Made by a program: the position numbers and the translations under genes
From: Rhizobium sp. Root482
GTDB taxonomy: Bacteria; Pseudomonadota; Alphaproteobacteria; Rhizobiales; Rhizobiaceae
DNA length: 64,000 nucleotides
Direction: 5' to 3'
Assembly (NCBI RefSeq): GCF_001426565.1
Contig: NZ_LMFA01000002.1
Coordinates: 1 to 64,000, forward strand
The notes under the pieces: generated by a model
What the model was told of the DNA's origin: nothing
Databases searched by the model: none
Seen by the model: the letters and a program-made list of their open reading frames with translations, nothing else
Shown: in pieces, positions 45,898-56,385 of the stretch
Numbering within the stretch: the stretch's first letter is position 1
Layout of the letters: the number at the start of each line of letters is the position of its first letter

Positions 45898-47184
45898 ATG
45901 GCCTGGCAAAGCCCGATCTCGCCGGGGATTTCCTGGTATGAGGCTAATATTCCAGAGCGGCCGGACTATCCGGCCCTTTCCGGCTCGACGGAGACCGACG
46001 TCGCCATTGTCGGCGGCGGCTTCACCGGCCTGCAGGCGGCCTATAATCTCGCCCTGAAAGGCGTGCGGGTCACGCTGATCGACGCCTGGCGCTTCGGCGA
46101 CGGTGCCTCGGGACGCAATGGCGGGCAACTCGGCACCGGCCAGCGCTGGTCGCCGGAAGAGATGGAAGACACGCTCGGCCTGGAGCGGTCCAAGGCGCTT
46201 TTCGATCTCGCCGAGAATGCCAAGGCCTATCTTCTCGACTTTGCTTCCGGCAAGGGCATCGATATCGAATATGTCCCCGGCCAGCTCAATGTCTGCCACA
46301 AGAAGGGCCTCGAGAAAGAGTATCGCGACAGCGTAGAGATTGCCGCTTCGCGCTACGGCTATCACCACCAGAGCTTCATGGGGCGGGACGAAACCGTGGC
46401 CCGGCTCGGCTCCGAGCGCTACCTGTTCGGCATCCGCGACACCGGCACCGGCCATATCCAGCCGATGAAGCTGCTGGTCGGGCTGGCAAGGCAGGCGGCG
46501 CTCGCCGGTGCCGTCTTGCATGAAAAGACCAAGGCGGTGAAGATTGCGCAAGGCGGCGGTCGCATTCTTGTGGAGACCGACCAGGGCACGATCCGCTGCG
46601 AGCGGGCGCTGATTGCCTGCAACGGCTATATCGGCGATCTCGAACCGGTGACGGCGCGCCATGTCATGCCGATCCGCTCCTTCATCGGTGCGACCCGGGT
46701 GCTTGCCGACTTCCCGGATGTCCTGCCGGGCGGTGAGGCGGTCGCCGATTCGCGCTTCGTCGTGCGTTATTTCCGCAAGTCGCAGGACGGGCGGCTGCTG
46801 TTCGGCGGACGTGAAGCCTATACGGCCGACAATCCCCGCGACATTTCCGATCACATCCGCCGGCAGATCACCGAGATCTATCCTGCTCTGCAGGACATCG
46901 AGATGACCCATGCCTGGGGCGGCTCCGTCGGCATTACCTTGCCGCGCCAGCCCTTCGTGCGCGAGGTCATGCCCGGCGTCACTTCGATCGGCGGATATTC
47001 CGGCCACGGCGTCATGCTGTCCAATTATTGCGGCAAGCTCTATGCCGATCTGGTCACCGGCAACCGGTCCGATCTCGATCTCTTCAGAGACCTGAACATT
47101 CCGGCCTTCCCCGGCGGCACGCGCTTCCGTTCCGTGCTATTGTTCCTGGCCCTCAGTTGGTATGCGCTGCGCGACAAGTTCTGA
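45898..47184 (+). CDS. puuB: PuuB-like FAD-dependent oxidase
   Basis: This 428-residue DAO-family flavoprotein has the FAD fold DVAIVGGGFTGLQAAYNLAL near residue 33, GASGRNGGQLGTGQRWSPEE, and the C-terminal SIGGYSGHGVMLSNYCGKL. It matches gamma-glutamylputrescine oxidoreductase, which oxidises the glutamylated polyamine amine to an aldehyde, releasing ammonia and H2O2. It is the second gene of a puuAB operon, with no downstream puuC or puuD in the window. Confidence 0.88.
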   Translation: MAWQSPISPGISWYEANIPERPDYPALSGSTETDVAIVGGGFTGLQAAYNLALKGVRVTLIDAWRFGDGASGRNGGQLGTGQRWSPEEMEDTLGLERSKALFDLAENAKAYLLDFASGKGIDIEYVPGQLNVCHKKGLEKEYRDSVEIAASRYGYHHQSFMGRDETVARLGSERYLFGIRDTGTGHIQPMKLLVGLARQAALAGAVLHEKTKAVKIAQGGGRILVETDQGTIRCERALIACNGYIGDLEPVTARHVMPIRSFIGATRVLADFPDVLPGGEAVADSRFVVRYFRKSQDGRLLFGGREAYTADNPRDISDHIRRQITEIYPALQDIEMTHAWGGSVGITLPRQPFVREVMPGVTSIGGYSGHGVMLSNYCGKLYADLVTGNRSDLDLFRDLNIPAFPGGTRFRSVLLFLALSWYALRDKF

Positions 47185-47278
47185 AATCCAGGCGTAACGC
47201 ATTTTGTTGCGGCGCGGTCTAGCGTTTTTAAATCGATTAGATTATACACGCCCCCATTGGAACGAGATCGAGATTCCC

Positions 47279-48754
47279 ATGAGCAGCCAGATTATTCCCG
47301 TGGAACCCTTCGACTATGTGGTGTTCGGAGGGACCGGCGATCTTGCCGAGCGCAAATTGCTTCCCGCCCTCTACCACCGGCAGTTGGACGGGCAGATCAG
47401 CGATCCGACGCGCATCATCGGCGCGTCGCGCAGTGTCCTCACCCATGAGGAATACCGCCAGTTCGCCACCGACGCATTGAAGGAACATCTGAAGCCTGCC
47501 GAATATGACGAGGCGGAGGTCAAGATTTTCACCGAGCGGCTGTTCTATGTGCCGGTGGATGCCAAGTCCGATCTCGGCTGGGACAAGCTGAAAGCGCTCC
47601 TCGACGACGGCAAGGACCGGGTCCGGGCCTTCTATCTCGCCGTAGCGCCGGCGATTTTCGGTGATATCTCGGAAAAGATCCGCGACCACAAGTTGATCAC
47701 CAAGACGACGCGGATCGTCGTCGAAAAGCCGATCGGCCGCGATCTTGCCTCGGCGCTCGAACTCAACGACACGATCGGCAAGGTCTTCAAGGAAGACCAG
47801 ATTTTCCGCATAGACCATTATCTCGGCAAGGAGACCGTGCAGAACCTGATGGCGCTGCGCTTTGCCAATGCGCTGTACGAGCCGCTGTGGAATTCCGCCT
47901 ATATCGACCATGTCCAGATCACCGTTGCCGAATCCGTCGGGCTCGAGAGCCGGGCCGGTTATTACGACAAGGCCGGCGCGCTGCGCGACATGGTGCAGAA
48001 CCACATCCTGCAGCTTCTCTGCCTCGTTGCCATGGAAGTGCCGCCCTCGATGAATGCGGAGGCCGTGCGCGACGAGAAGCTGAAAGTGCTGCGTGCGCTG
48101 AGGCCTATCAATCCCGGCAATGTCGAAAAACTGACGGTGCGCGGCCAGTACAAGGCCGGCGCGTCGGCCGGCGGCGCGGTCAAGGGTTATCTGGAAGAAC
48201 TCGAAGGCGGGGTCTCCAATACCGAGACCTTTGTCGCTATCAAGGCGGAAATCTGCAACTGGCGCTGGGCGGGCGTTCCCTTCTACATCCGCACCGGCAA
48301 GCGCATGGCGGGTCGCATGTCGGAGATCGTCATCACATTCAAACCGATCCCGCATTCGATCTTCGATGAAGCGGCTGGCCGCATTGCCGCCAACCAGTTG
48401 ATCATCCGGCTGCAGCCGGACGAAGGCGTCAAGCAGTCGCTGATGATCAAGGACCCGGGGCCGGGCGGCATGCGGCTGCGCAATGTCTCTCTTGACATGA
48501 CCTTCGCGGAAGCCTTCAAAGCCCGCAGTGCCGATGCCTACGAGCGACTGCTGCTCGACGTGGTGCGCAACAACCAGACCCTGTTCATGCGCCGCGACGA
48601 GGTCGAGGCGGCGTGGCAGTGGATCGACCCGATCCTGAAATCCTGGGAAGCGGTCGGCCAGCAGGTCCAAGCCTATACGGCCGGCACCTGGGGTCCGAGC
48701 CAGGCGATCGCGCTGATCGAGCGCGACGGCCGCACCTGGCACGAAGTGATCTGA
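47279..48754 (+). CDS. zwf: Glucose-6-phosphate dehydrogenase
   Basis: The start is ATG 47279 (MSSQIIPVEPFDYVVFGGTG), giving 491 residues; upstream codons lack a ribosome-binding site. It has the NADP fold GGTGDLAERKLLPALY and the catalytic RIDHYLGKE near residue 180. It catalyses glucose-6-phosphate oxidation to 6-phosphogluconolactone, starting the Entner-Doudoroff and pentose phosphate routes. It is first in zwf-pgl-edd, with pgl ten bases downstream. Confidence 0.97.
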   Translation: MSSQIIPVEPFDYVVFGGTGDLAERKLLPALYHRQLDGQISDPTRIIGASRSVLTHEEYRQFATDALKEHLKPAEYDEAEVKIFTERLFYVPVDAKSDLGWDKLKALLDDGKDRVRAFYLAVAPAIFGDISEKIRDHKLITKTTRIVVEKPIGRDLASALELNDTIGKVFKEDQIFRIDHYLGKETVQNLMALRFANALYEPLWNSAYIDHVQITVAESVGLESRAGYYDKAGALRDMVQNHILQLLCLVAMEVPPSMNAEAVRDEKLKVLRALRPINPGNVEKLTVRGQYKAGASAGGAVKGYLEELEGGVSNTETFVAIKAEICNWRWAGVPFYIRTGKRMAGRMSEIVITFKPIPHSIFDEAAGRIAANQLIIRLQPDEGVKQSLMIKDPGPGGMRLRNVSLDMTFAEAFKARSADAYERLLLDVVRNNQTLFMRRDEVEAAWQWIDPILKSWEAVGQQVQAYTAGTWGPSQAIALIERDGRTWHEVI

Positions 48755-48764
48755 GGACGGCGCG

Positions 48765-49463
48765 ATGACGGCGGCGATGCATATATTCGACGATGGCGAC
48801 GCACTGGCGCAAGGCCTGGCAGACGCCGTAGCCTCCGCGCTGTCGGCGGCCATTGCCGAGCGCGGCCAGGCCTCGCTTGCCGTCTCCGGCGGCTCGACGC
48901 CGAAAGGATTTTTCAAGGCGCTTTCCGGCAAGGCAATCGATTGGTCCAAGGTGACCGTTACGCTGGTCGATGAACGCTTCGTGGAGCCGGACAACGAGCG
49001 ATCGAACGAGAAACTGGTCAAGGACAATCTATTGACCGATAAGGCCGCCGCCGCGCAGTTCGAGCCGCTCTATTATCCCACGGCATCGGCGGAAGAGGCC
49101 GCCGCCGCCGCATCGAAACAGACCGCGTCGATCGGCTGTCCTTTCGATGTCGTCGTTCTCGGCATGGGCGGTGACGGCCACACGGCCTCGTTCTTTCCCG
49201 GCGGCTCGCGGCTTTCCGAAGCGCTCGATGCCGCCACGCCGCGCGGCGTGATGACCATGCAGGCCGAAGGCGCCGGCGAGCCGCGCCTGACATTCACATT
49301 CTCCAGCCTTCAGGATGCCCGGCTTCTGGTGCTCCATATCGAAGGCGACGGCAAGAAAGAGGTTCTTGCCAAGGCAGAAGCGCCCGGCGACGAGGCGGAG
49401 ATGCCGGTCCGGGCAATCCTGCGCCGGGCCGCCTCCCCGCTCCAGATCTACTGGGCACCTTGA
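48765..49463 (+). CDS. pgl: 6-phosphogluconolactonase
   Basis: The 232-residue protein has [39 protein letters not shown] and [19 protein letters not shown], the three signatures of the DevB/Pgl family. It hydrolyses 6-phosphogluconolactone to 6-phosphogluconate. It is the second gene of zwf-pgl-edd, with 10 bases after zwf and 82 bases before edd. The ATG at 48765 is the natural start. Confidence 0.96.
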   Translation: MTAAMHIFDDGDALAQGLADAVASALSAAIAERGQASLAVSGGSTPKGFFKALSGKAIDWSKVTVTLVDERFVEPDNERSNEKLVKDNLLTDKAAAAQFEPLYYPTASAEEAAAAASKQTASIGCPFDVVVLGMGGDGHTASFFPGGSRLSEALDAATPRGVMTMQAEGAGEPRLTFTFSSLQDARLLVLHIEGDGKKEVLAKAEAPGDEAEMPVRAILRRAASPLQIYWAP

Positions 49464-49545
49464 CGTAAAGGCTCGGCTCCCAAGACCCGGGTCATCCGAA
49501 ACCATTAAGACCAGGGAGTGCCCGGCACTCCGGAACAGGATTGCC

Positions 49546-51366
49546 ATGTCCGCCGCCGCCCGCATCGCCGCGATAACCGCCCGCATCGTCGAACGTTCCA
49601 AACCCTACCGCGAGCCCTATCTTGCACGCATCCGCGCGGCCTCCTCTCGCCGCGCCACCCGCTCGGTGCTCGGCTGCGGCAATCTCGCCCATGGTTTCGC
49701 GGCCTGTTCCCCCTCCGAGAAAACGGCGCTTTCGGGCGACGAGGTTCCCAATCTCGGTATCATCACCTCCTATAACGACATGCTGTCGGCGCATCAGCCG
49801 TTCGAGACCTATCCGGCGCTGATCCGTGAGGCCGCCCATCAGGCGGGCGGCATCGCCCAGGTTGCCGGCGGCGTGCCGGCCATGTGTGACGGTGTCACCC
49901 AGGGACAGCCGGGCATGGAATTGTCGCTCTTCTCGCGCGACCTGATCGCCATGGCGGCCGGTGTCGGCCTGTCGCACAACATGTTCGACTCGACCGTCTA
50001 TCTCGGCGTCTGCGACAAGATCGTTCCCGGGCTGATGATCGCCGCCATGACCTTCGGCCACCTGCCGGCCGTGTTCATTCCGGCCGGTCCGATGACCACC
50101 GGCCTGCCGAACGACGAGAAGACGCGCGTGCGCCAGCTTTTCGCCGAAGGCAAGGTTGGCCGCGACGAGCTGCTGGAGGCGGAATCGAAATCCTATCACG
50201 GCCCCGGCACCTGCACCTTCTACGGCACCGCCAATTCCAACCAGATGCTGATGGAGATCATGGGCTTCCACCTGCCCGGCGCCTCCTTCATCAATCCCGG
50301 CACGCCGCTGCGCGACGCCCTGACCCGAGAAGCAACCAGGCGTGCCCTGGCGATCACCGCGCTCGGCAACGAATTCACGCCGGCCGGCGAGATGATCGAC
50401 GAGCGTTCGATCGTCAATGGGGTGGTCGGCCTGCATGCGACGGGCGGCTCGACCAACCACACGATGCATCTGGTCGCCATGGCCCGTTCCGCCGGTATAG
50501 CCCTGACCTGGCGGGATATTTCCGAGCTTTCCGACATCATCCCGCTCTTGGCCCGCGTCTACCCGAACGGCCTTGCCGATGTGAACCATTTCCATGCGGC
50601 CGGCGGCATGGGTTATCTCATCAGCCAGCTTCTGAAGCACGGCCTGCTGCATGACGATGTTCGCACCGTCTTCGGGCAGGGGCTCGACGCCTATGCGATC
50701 GACGTCCGGCTCGGCCCCAATGGCACGGTCGAGCGCCTGCCGGCACCCGCGCAGAGCCATGACCCGAAGGTGCTTTCCACCGTCGAGCAGCCCTTCCAGC
50801 CATCGGGTGGGCTGAAGATGCTGTCGGGCAATCTCGGCAAGGCCGTCATCAAGATCTCTGCCGTCAAGCCGGAGCGCCATGTCATCGAGGCACCGGCGAA
50901 AATATTCCACGACCAGTCGGAACTGCAGGATGCTTTCAAGGCAGGCAAGCTCGAGGGCGATTTCATCGCCGTCGTCCGCTTCCAGGGCCCGAAGGCCAAC
51001 GGCATGCCGGAACTGCACAAGCTGACCACCGTGCTCGGCATCCTGCAGGATCGCGGCCAGACCGTGGCATTGGTGACCGACGGCCGCATGTCTGGCGCCT
51101 CCGGCAAGGTGCCGTCGGCAATCCACATGACGCCGGAGGCCAAGGATGGCGGCCCGATTTCACGCCTGCGCGAAGGTGACATGATCCGTCTCGACGCCAT
51201 CAGCGGTACGATCGAGGTGCTGGTCGCGCCGGCCGAATTTTCCGCTCGCCCGCCGGCCGAAGCCGATCTTTCCGGCAATGAATTCGGCATGGGCCGCGAA
51301 CTCTTCGCACCGTTCCGGGCGGCGACGGGCTCGGCCGACAATGGTGCAAGCGTGTTCTTCCACTGA
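49546..51366 (+). CDS. edd: Phosphogluconate dehydratase
   Basis: ATG 49546 ([20 protein letters not shown]) gives 606 residues; the longer frame to 49315 overlaps pgl and is not used. Iron-sulfur and substrate motifs include [20 protein letters not shown] and [20 protein letters not shown], typical of the IlvD/Edd family. It dehydrates 6-phosphogluconate to KDPG, the committing Entner-Doudoroff step. No eda follows in the window, so the aldolase must be elsewhere. It is third in zwf-pgl-edd. Confidence 0.97.
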   Translation: MSAAARIAAITARIVERSKPYREPYLARIRAASSRRATRSVLGCGNLAHGFAACSPSEKTALSGDEVPNLGIITSYNDMLSAHQPFETYPALIREAAHQAGGIAQVAGGVPAMCDGVTQGQPGMELSLFSRDLIAMAAGVGLSHNMFDSTVYLGVCDKIVPGLMIAAMTFGHLPAVFIPAGPMTTGLPNDEKTRVRQLFAEGKVGRDELLEAESKSYHGPGTCTFYGTANSNQMLMEIMGFHLPGASFINPGTPLRDALTREATRRALAITALGNEFTPAGEMIDERSIVNGVVGLHATGGSTNHTMHLVAMARSAGIALTWRDISELSDIIPLLARVYPNGLADVNHFHAAGGMGYLISQLLKHGLLHDDVRTVFGQGLDAYAIDVRLGPNGTVERLPAPAQSHDPKVLSTVEQPFQPSGGLKMLSGNLGKAVIKISAVKPERHVIEAPAKIFHDQSELQDAFKAGKLEGDFIAVVRFQGPKANGMPELHKLTTVLGILQDRGQTVALVTDGRMSGASGKVPSAIHMTPEAKDGGPISRLREGDMIRLDAISGTIEVLVAPAEFSARPPAEADLSGNEFGMGRELFAPFRAATGSADNGASVFFH

Positions 51367-51378
51367 GACGGAATCCAA

Positions 51379-51744
51379 TTACGGCAGCGGCCCGGGATGC
51401 ATGTCGCTGCGGCCGTCATAGCGCTCGATCTTCAGTTCGAAAAGGTCGATGCCCTCGATGCAGCGGGCATTGACCGAGACGCGCTCGCCGGGATAGCCGG
51501 TTCGCATCATGGCGACGCCGCATCTGGGGCAGAAATGATGGCCCTCGGTAAGGCACCGCCAGACATAGGTGGACAGTTGGCGTTTTTCGCTCAGAAGCCT
51601 GATCCTGCTTGCCGGAACTTTCCAGTGCAGGAAGCCCGAGCGCCGGCAGGTCGAACAATTGCATTCGACCAGTTCGGCAATCTCCTCATCGACCTCGATG
51701 CAGATGTCGCCGCAGTGACAGGAAAGCCGATAGGGTCGTTCCAT
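51379..51744 (-). CDS. GFA-family zinc protein
   Basis: This 121-residue protein has the cysteine pattern of the glutathione-dependent formaldehyde-activating (GFA/CENP-V) family: [32 protein letters not shown] and [13 protein letters not shown]. Zinc binding is likely, but the natural reaction is unknown for most members. It converges with edd, 12 bases apart. Confidence 0.85.
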   Translation of the reverse strand: MERPYRLSCHCGDICIEVDEEIAELVECNCSTCRRSGFLHWKVPASRIRLLSEKRQLSTYVWRCLTEGHHFCPRCGVAMMRTGYPGERVSVNARCIEGIDLFELKIERYDGRSDMHPGPLP

Positions 51745-51863
51745 TGGTCATCGTCCCGCTGCTGCCAAATCCAGCACCATCAATCCGCCTCCCGGAAGCG
51801 AAGTCAAGTGCGCGGGCACCGGCAGGCTGACGGCAGACAGTTCCCAAAATCGGGCGTGCCGGC

Positions 51864-52217
51864 TCAGCTATAGATATCGAGCACACGGTTACGGTGGTTG
51901 GGATGGGTGCTGTAGACGAAGATGCGGTTGAGATCGCGCTCCGACATCAGCCGCAGGAAGCGCGCCTCGATGATATTGTTGGCATGCACGCGTTTGACCA
52001 GGCAGCCGATCATGCCGATCCGGGCAGAGGGGATGTCGAGGTAGAAATTCTGCGGGAGCTTGAACTGCGTGGCGATGCCGATGATCGCGCCGCTCTTGGA
52101 GATCTGCAGCAATTCGCAGCGGCGCGACGAAAGATTGAGCATGCCCTTTTCTGTGTATTCGATTCGCGCGTCGTTCCGCGTTTCCTCCATCGGGAAGCGC
52201 GCTTCCCGGTCGTACAT
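51864..52217 (-). CDS. PilZ-domain protein
   Basis: The start is placed at ATG 52217 (MYDREARFPMEETRNDARIE) after AAGGAAG; the frame is open further upstream. The c-di-GMP-binding motifs are RNDAR (RxxxR) and LQISKSGAIIG (D/NxSxxG variant with I in place of the first acidic residue). The protein is PilZ-only, 117 residues. It may respond to c-di-GMP in motility or envelope control. The variant motif may lower ligand affinity. Confidence 0.8.
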   Translation of the reverse strand: MYDREARFPMEETRNDARIEYTEKGMLNLSSRRCELLQISKSGAIIGIATQFKLPQNFYLDIPSARIGMIGCLVKRVHANNIIEARFLRLMSERDLNRIFVYSTHPNHRNRVLDIYS

Positions 52218-52394
52218 GAAGGATTCTTCCTTACTCAGATAGGTTGGTTTATCGGATGCCTGTCCCCGCATCGTTTTGCTCCCTGCCGTTTCAGGAATTA
52301 TAGGCCAGGAGATTTTAACAGAGCGTGAGCGGGCGAACGAACAAGCCGGAAAAATCCGCCCGGAACCTCAAAGGACTGCGGGAAATCCCCACCG

Positions 52395-53483
52395 TCAGAG
52401 GCGATAGCTCTTGCCGTTGGCATCGAACAGATGCAGCTTTGCCCTGTCGGCGGTGAGACGAACCTTTTCGCCGCGCCTGACCTTCAGAATGCCGGGTATC
52501 TTGGCGATGATCGGCTCATTGGCGACAAGGCCATCGATATAGAGAAGCGTGACCTCGCCCAGCGCCTCGACGATCGAGACGGTGCCTTCGAACAGAAAGT
52601 CGTCGCCGGCCGCGATGCCCAAATCCTCCGGCCGCACACCGAAGCTGGCGGTCTTGCCGTTTTCGGAGGCCGGGGTGGCGATATCAAGGACGGTACGCCT
52701 GCCGCCGGTCAGTTCCACCGTCGTTTCCGTGCCGGCGCCGGCGATCGTCGCCGGGATGATGTTCATTGCCGGCGAGCCGATGAAGCGGGCAACGAAGAGA
52801 TTGGCGGGGCGCTCGTAAAGTTCGAGGGGTGGGCCGACCTGCTCGATATGACCGGCCGAAAGCACGACGATGCGGTCGGCAAGCGTCATCGCCTCGACCT
52901 GATCGTGGGTCACGTAGACCATCGTCGTGTCCGGCATGGATTCGTTCAGCTTGGCGATCTCGATGCGGGTGGCGACACGCAGTGCTGCGTCGAGATTGGA
53001 CAGGGGCTCGTCGAACAGGAAGACCTTCGGATCCCGGCAGATCGCCCGGCCAATCGCGACGCGCTGGCGCTGGCCGCCCGAAAGCGCCTTGGGCAGCCGG
53101 TCAAGATAGGCCGTGAGTTGCAGGATATCGGCGGCGGCACGCACCCGCCGGTCAATCTCCTCCTTGCTTTCCTTGGCGATGCGCATGCCGAAGGCCATGT
53201 TGTCGTAGACCGTCATATGCGGATAGAGCGCATAGGACTGGAAGACCATGGCGATGCCACGCTGCGAGGGCGGTACATCGTTGACCTGGCGTCCGGCAAT
53301 ATACATTTCGCCGCCGGAAATCTCCTCCAGCCCGGCGATCATGCGCAGCAATGTCGACTTGCCGCATCCCGAGGGACCGACGAAGACGACGAACTCGCCC
53401 TGCCGGATATCCAGATCGATGCCATGGATGACATCCACCGCGCCGTAGGACTTGCGGATATTCTTCAGTTGCAGGCCTGCCAT
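52395..53483 (-). CDS. aglK: Alpha-glucoside ABC transporter ATP-binding protein
   Basis: ATG 53483 ([20 protein letters not shown]) gives 362 residues. It has Walker [13 protein letters not shown], signature [15 protein letters not shown], Walker [18 protein letters not shown]-loop [18 protein letters not shown] and a MalK-like TOBE domain. It energises AglF/AglG for alpha-glucoside uptake (sucrose, maltose, trehalose). It is the last gene of the aglEFGAK operon, downstream of aglA. Confidence 0.93.
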   Translation of the reverse strand: MAGLQLKNIRKSYGAVDVIHGIDLDIRQGEFVVFVGPSGCGKSTLLRMIAGLEEISGGEMYIAGRQVNDVPPSQRGIAMVFQSYALYPHMTVYDNMAFGMRIAKESKEEIDRRVRAAADILQLTAYLDRLPKALSGGQRQRVAIGRAICRDPKVFLFDEPLSNLDAALRVATRIEIAKLNESMPDTTMVYVTHDQVEAMTLADRIVVLSAGHIEQVGPPLELYERPANLFVARFIGSPAMNIIPATIAGAGTETTVELTGGRRTVLDIATPASENGKTASFGVRPEDLGIAAGDDFLFEGTVSIVEALGEVTLLYIDGLVANEPIIAKIPGILKVRRGEKVRLTADRAKLHLFDANGKSYRL

Positions 53484-53544
53484 GTCATCCTCCCCTTCAT
53501 TCTCCATTGAACCCGGCCGTCTTGCGGGCGGCCTGCCCTGTCTG

Positions 53545-55209
53545 TCATTCGATGCGCGCGAAAAAGCCGCTCCAGGCCGGCAGCATGATCTTCTCTTCGC
53601 CCAGATGCGAGGCGAAGCCGTGGCCGGCCAGCACTTCCAGCCGCTCGGGCGGGCGCTCAGCAGTCACCGCCTCCGCGCTCATGTTGAACAGGCAGAGGAT
53701 CGTCTCATTGCCGAATGTGCGCTCGAAGCCGAGCAGCGGCGCCGGATAGGGGCGAAAGACGATCTCGCCCTTGGCAAAGGCCGGATGCTGCCTGCGAAAG
53801 GCCAGGAACCGCCGATAGTGGTTGAGAACCGAGCGCTGGTCCAGTTGCTGCACCGAGACGGCGCGCTCCAGATGGTCCGCCGGCACCGGCAGCCAGGGCA
53901 GGCCCTCGCTGAAGCCGCCATTCACCGCATCCCTGTCCCAGACCATCGGCGTACGGCATCCGTCGCGCCCCTTGAAATCCGGCCAGAACTGGATGCCGTA
54001 GGGGTCCTTCAGGTCCGAGAAGGCAAGCTCCGCTTCGGTCAGGCCGAGTTCCTCGCCCTGATAGATGCAGACCGAACCGCGCAGTGTCATCAACAGGCTT
54101 GCGAGGAACTTCGCATAGGCCTCCCTGTTGGCGATATCGGTTCCCCAGCGGCTGACATGGCGCACGACATCATGATTGGAAAAGGCCCAGCAGGCCCAGC
54201 CCTCGGGCGCTGCACGCTCGAAATCATGCTGCACGTTGGCGACGCTTGCCGGCGTCAGCGGATCGGGCGCCAGGAACTCGAAGGCGTAGCACATGTGCAT
54301 CTTGTCGTCGCCCGACGTATATTGCCCGGCGATCTCCAGGCCGATCTGGCTGTCACCGACCTCGCCAACGGCGGCGATCGCCGGAAACTCGTCCATCACG
54401 GCGCGAAAGCGCTTGAGGAATTCCAGGTTTTCCGGACGGTTCTTGTCGTAGAGATGTTCCTGGTAGTTGTAGGGGTTCACCGCCGGCGCCGTATTGGCAT
54501 TGCGCCGTTCCGGGGCGAGCGCCGGATTGTCCCGCAGTTCCAGGTCATGGAAATAGAAATTGATCGTATCCAGCCGAAAGCCATCGACGCCGCGTTCCAG
54601 CCAGAAGCGCTCGACGGAGAGAAGCGCATCCTGGACGTCCGGATTGTGGAGGTTCAGGTCCGGCTGCGAGGTCAGGAAATTGTGCATGTAATATTGCAGC
54701 CGCGTCGGATCCCAGGCCCAGGCCGATCCGCCGAAAATCGACATCCAGTTGTTGGGCGGCGTGCCGTCGGGTTTGGAATCCGACCAGACATACCAGTCGG
54801 CCCTCGGATTGAAGCGGCTGGAGCGGCTCTCGGCGAACCAGGGATGCTGGTCGGAGGTATGCGACAGGACGAGGTCGATCATCACGCGGATACCGAGACG
54901 ATGGGCTTCGGCGATCAATGCATCGAAATCGGCAAGCCCGCCGAAGATCGGATCGACGCCCCTGTAGTCGGAGACGTCATAGCCGAAATCCTTCATCGGT
55001 GAGGTGAAGAAGGGCGAAATCCAGATCGCATCGACCCCGAGCGATGCCACATGCGGCAGCCGGGCGGTGATGCCCTTGAGATCGCCGATGCCGTCGCCGT
55101 TGGAATCCTGGTAGGAACGCGGATAGATCTGGTAGATCACCGCGCCCCGCCACCAGTCACGGTCGGCCTCAAGGATGGAACCACGCGCCGGGGTCATGCT
55201 CATATTCAT
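53545..55209 (-). CDS. aglA: Alpha-glucosidase (GH13)
   Basis: The start ATG 55209 ([20 protein letters not shown]) gives 554 residues; upstream codons overlap aglG. The GH13 barrel shows [35 protein letters not shown], the catalytic nucleophile [10 protein letters not shown], general acid [11 protein letters not shown] and [10 protein letters not shown]. It hydrolyses alpha-glucosides in the cytoplasm after uptake, releasing glucose for the zwf-pgl-edd pathway. It sits between aglG and aglK. Confidence 0.93.
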   Translation of the reverse strand: MNMSMTPARGSILEADRDWWRGAVIYQIYPRSYQDSNGDGIGDLKGITARLPHVASLGVDAIWISPFFTSPMKDFGYDVSDYRGVDPIFGGLADFDALIAEAHRLGIRVMIDLVLSHTSDQHPWFAESRSSRFNPRADWYVWSDSKPDGTPPNNWMSIFGGSAWAWDPTRLQYYMHNFLTSQPDLNLHNPDVQDALLSVERFWLERGVDGFRLDTINFYFHDLELRDNPALAPERRNANTAPAVNPYNYQEHLYDKNRPENLEFLKRFRAVMDEFPAIAAVGEVGDSQIGLEIAGQYTSGDDKMHMCYAFEFLAPDPLTPASVANVQHDFERAAPEGWACWAFSNHDVVRHVSRWGTDIANREAYAKFLASLLMTLRGSVCIYQGEELGLTEAELAFSDLKDPYGIQFWPDFKGRDGCRTPMVWDRDAVNGGFSEGLPWLPVPADHLERAVSVQQLDQRSVLNHYRRFLAFRRQHPAFAKGEIVFRPYPAPLLGFERTFGNETILCLFNMSAEAVTAERPPERLEVLAGHGFASHLGEEKIMLPAWSGFFARIE

Positions 55210-55238
55210 TCCGATGGACGTCCTTGTCTCAAGAAAGC

Positions 55239-56384
55239 TCAGCCGCCCTTGACCGAGCCGGCCAGAAGACCGCGAACCAGGTAGCGCTGCAGGGTGAAGA
55301 AAACGATCAGCGGCACGATGATGGTCACGAAGGCCGAGGCGGTAAGAATTTCCCAATTGCCGCCGCGCGACCCAAGGAGATTGACCAGTCGCCCTGTCAG
55401 GACCAGTTCGTTCTTGCCGGTTCCGAGGAACACCATGGCCACCAGCAGGTCGTTCCAGGTCCACAGGAACTGGAAGATCGAGAAGGAGGCGAGCGCCGGG
55501 AATGACAAAGGCAGGATGATCTTGACGAAGATGTCGAAATCGCTCGCGCCATCGACCCGTGCCGATTCCATGATCTCGCGCGGCAGGCCGGCCATGTAGT
55601 TGCGCAGCAGATAGATGGCAAGCGGCAGGCCGAAGCCCATATGCGCCAGCCAGATGCCGACATAGGTCTTGGCGGGAACGCCGAAAAAGGCGCCGACGCC
55701 GTTATAGAGCTTCAACAGCGGGATCAGCGACATCTGCAGCGGCACGACGAGAAGGCCGACGACCACCGCAACCAGGATTGCCCGGCCTGGGAATTTCATC
55801 CAGGCAAGCGCATAGGCAGCGAAGGCCGCCACCAGGATCGGAATGATCGTCGCGGGAATGGCAACCGTCAGCGAGTTGATGAAGGAGGCGCCAATGCCTT
55901 CGGCGCGCATGACCTCGCGGTAATTGTCGAAGGTGAAACGCGGCGGCACGGCGGCGGTATAGAAGATGCGCTGGCCCCTGCTGCCTTCCATCGCCTTATC
56001 GGAGGTGATCTCGAAGGCGCCATCGGCCTGAACCGTCAGCCTTTCGCCGTCGTTCATCTCCGCTGTTTCCCCCGGCGTGTAGGCGGTGGGTTCGCGGCTG
56101 TTGAACCCGAAGGCGGAGACTTCCCCGGACTGGCCTTCCAGCAAATTGCCGGAAATGACGAATTTCCCGTCCTTTTCGACTTGCGCATCGGCGCCCGGCG
56201 CGCGGAAGACAAGGTTCTGCGTCGAGGTGGAGAGCGCCGTCCACCAACCGGAAACCGCCAGTTGATCCTTGTCGCGAAGCGAGGAAATCAGCAGGCCCGC
56301 GGTCGGCAGGGTCCATAGGAGGACGAGCAGGATGACGGAGAGATGAACGAACCAGATCAGCGGAGAGCGGGAGGAAGCGATCAT
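55239..56384 (-). CDS. aglG: Alpha-glucoside ABC transporter permease (AglG)
   Basis: This 381-residue inner-membrane protein has an unusually long periplasmic loop between the first membrane segment (HLSVILLVLLWTLPTAGLLI) and the rest, about residues 35-150, characteristic of AglG. The EAA loop reads MESARVDGASDFDIFVKIIL. It pairs with AglF. Its start is one base after the aglF stop, so they are tightly coupled. Confidence 0.93.
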   Translation of the reverse strand: MIASSRSPLIWFVHLSVILLVLLWTLPTAGLLISSLRDKDQLAVSGWWTALSTSTQNLVFRAPGADAQVEKDGKFVISGNLLEGQSGEVSAFGFNSREPTAYTPGETAEMNDGERLTVQADGAFEITSDKAMEGSRGQRIFYTAAVPPRFTFDNYREVMRAEGIGASFINSLTVAIPATIIPILVAAFAAYALAWMKFPGRAILVAVVVGLLVVPLQMSLIPLLKLYNGVGAFFGVPAKTYVGIWLAHMGFGLPLAIYLLRNYMAGLPREIMESARVDGASDFDIFVKIILPLSFPALASFSIFQFLWTWNDLLVAMVFLGTGKNELVLTGRLVNLLGSRGGNWEILTASAFVTIIVPLIVFFTLQRYLVRGLLAGSVKGG

Positions 56385-56385
56385 C

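Noticed and set aside
44848..47007. 719-codon open frame antisense to puuA/puuB
   Set aside because: Runs across two real genes and their junction, with shadow-like composition.
49492..51126. 544-codon open frame antisense to edd
   Set aside because: High-GC shadow of edd; composition is His/Arg/Gly-rich and unnatural, and edd has clear motifs.
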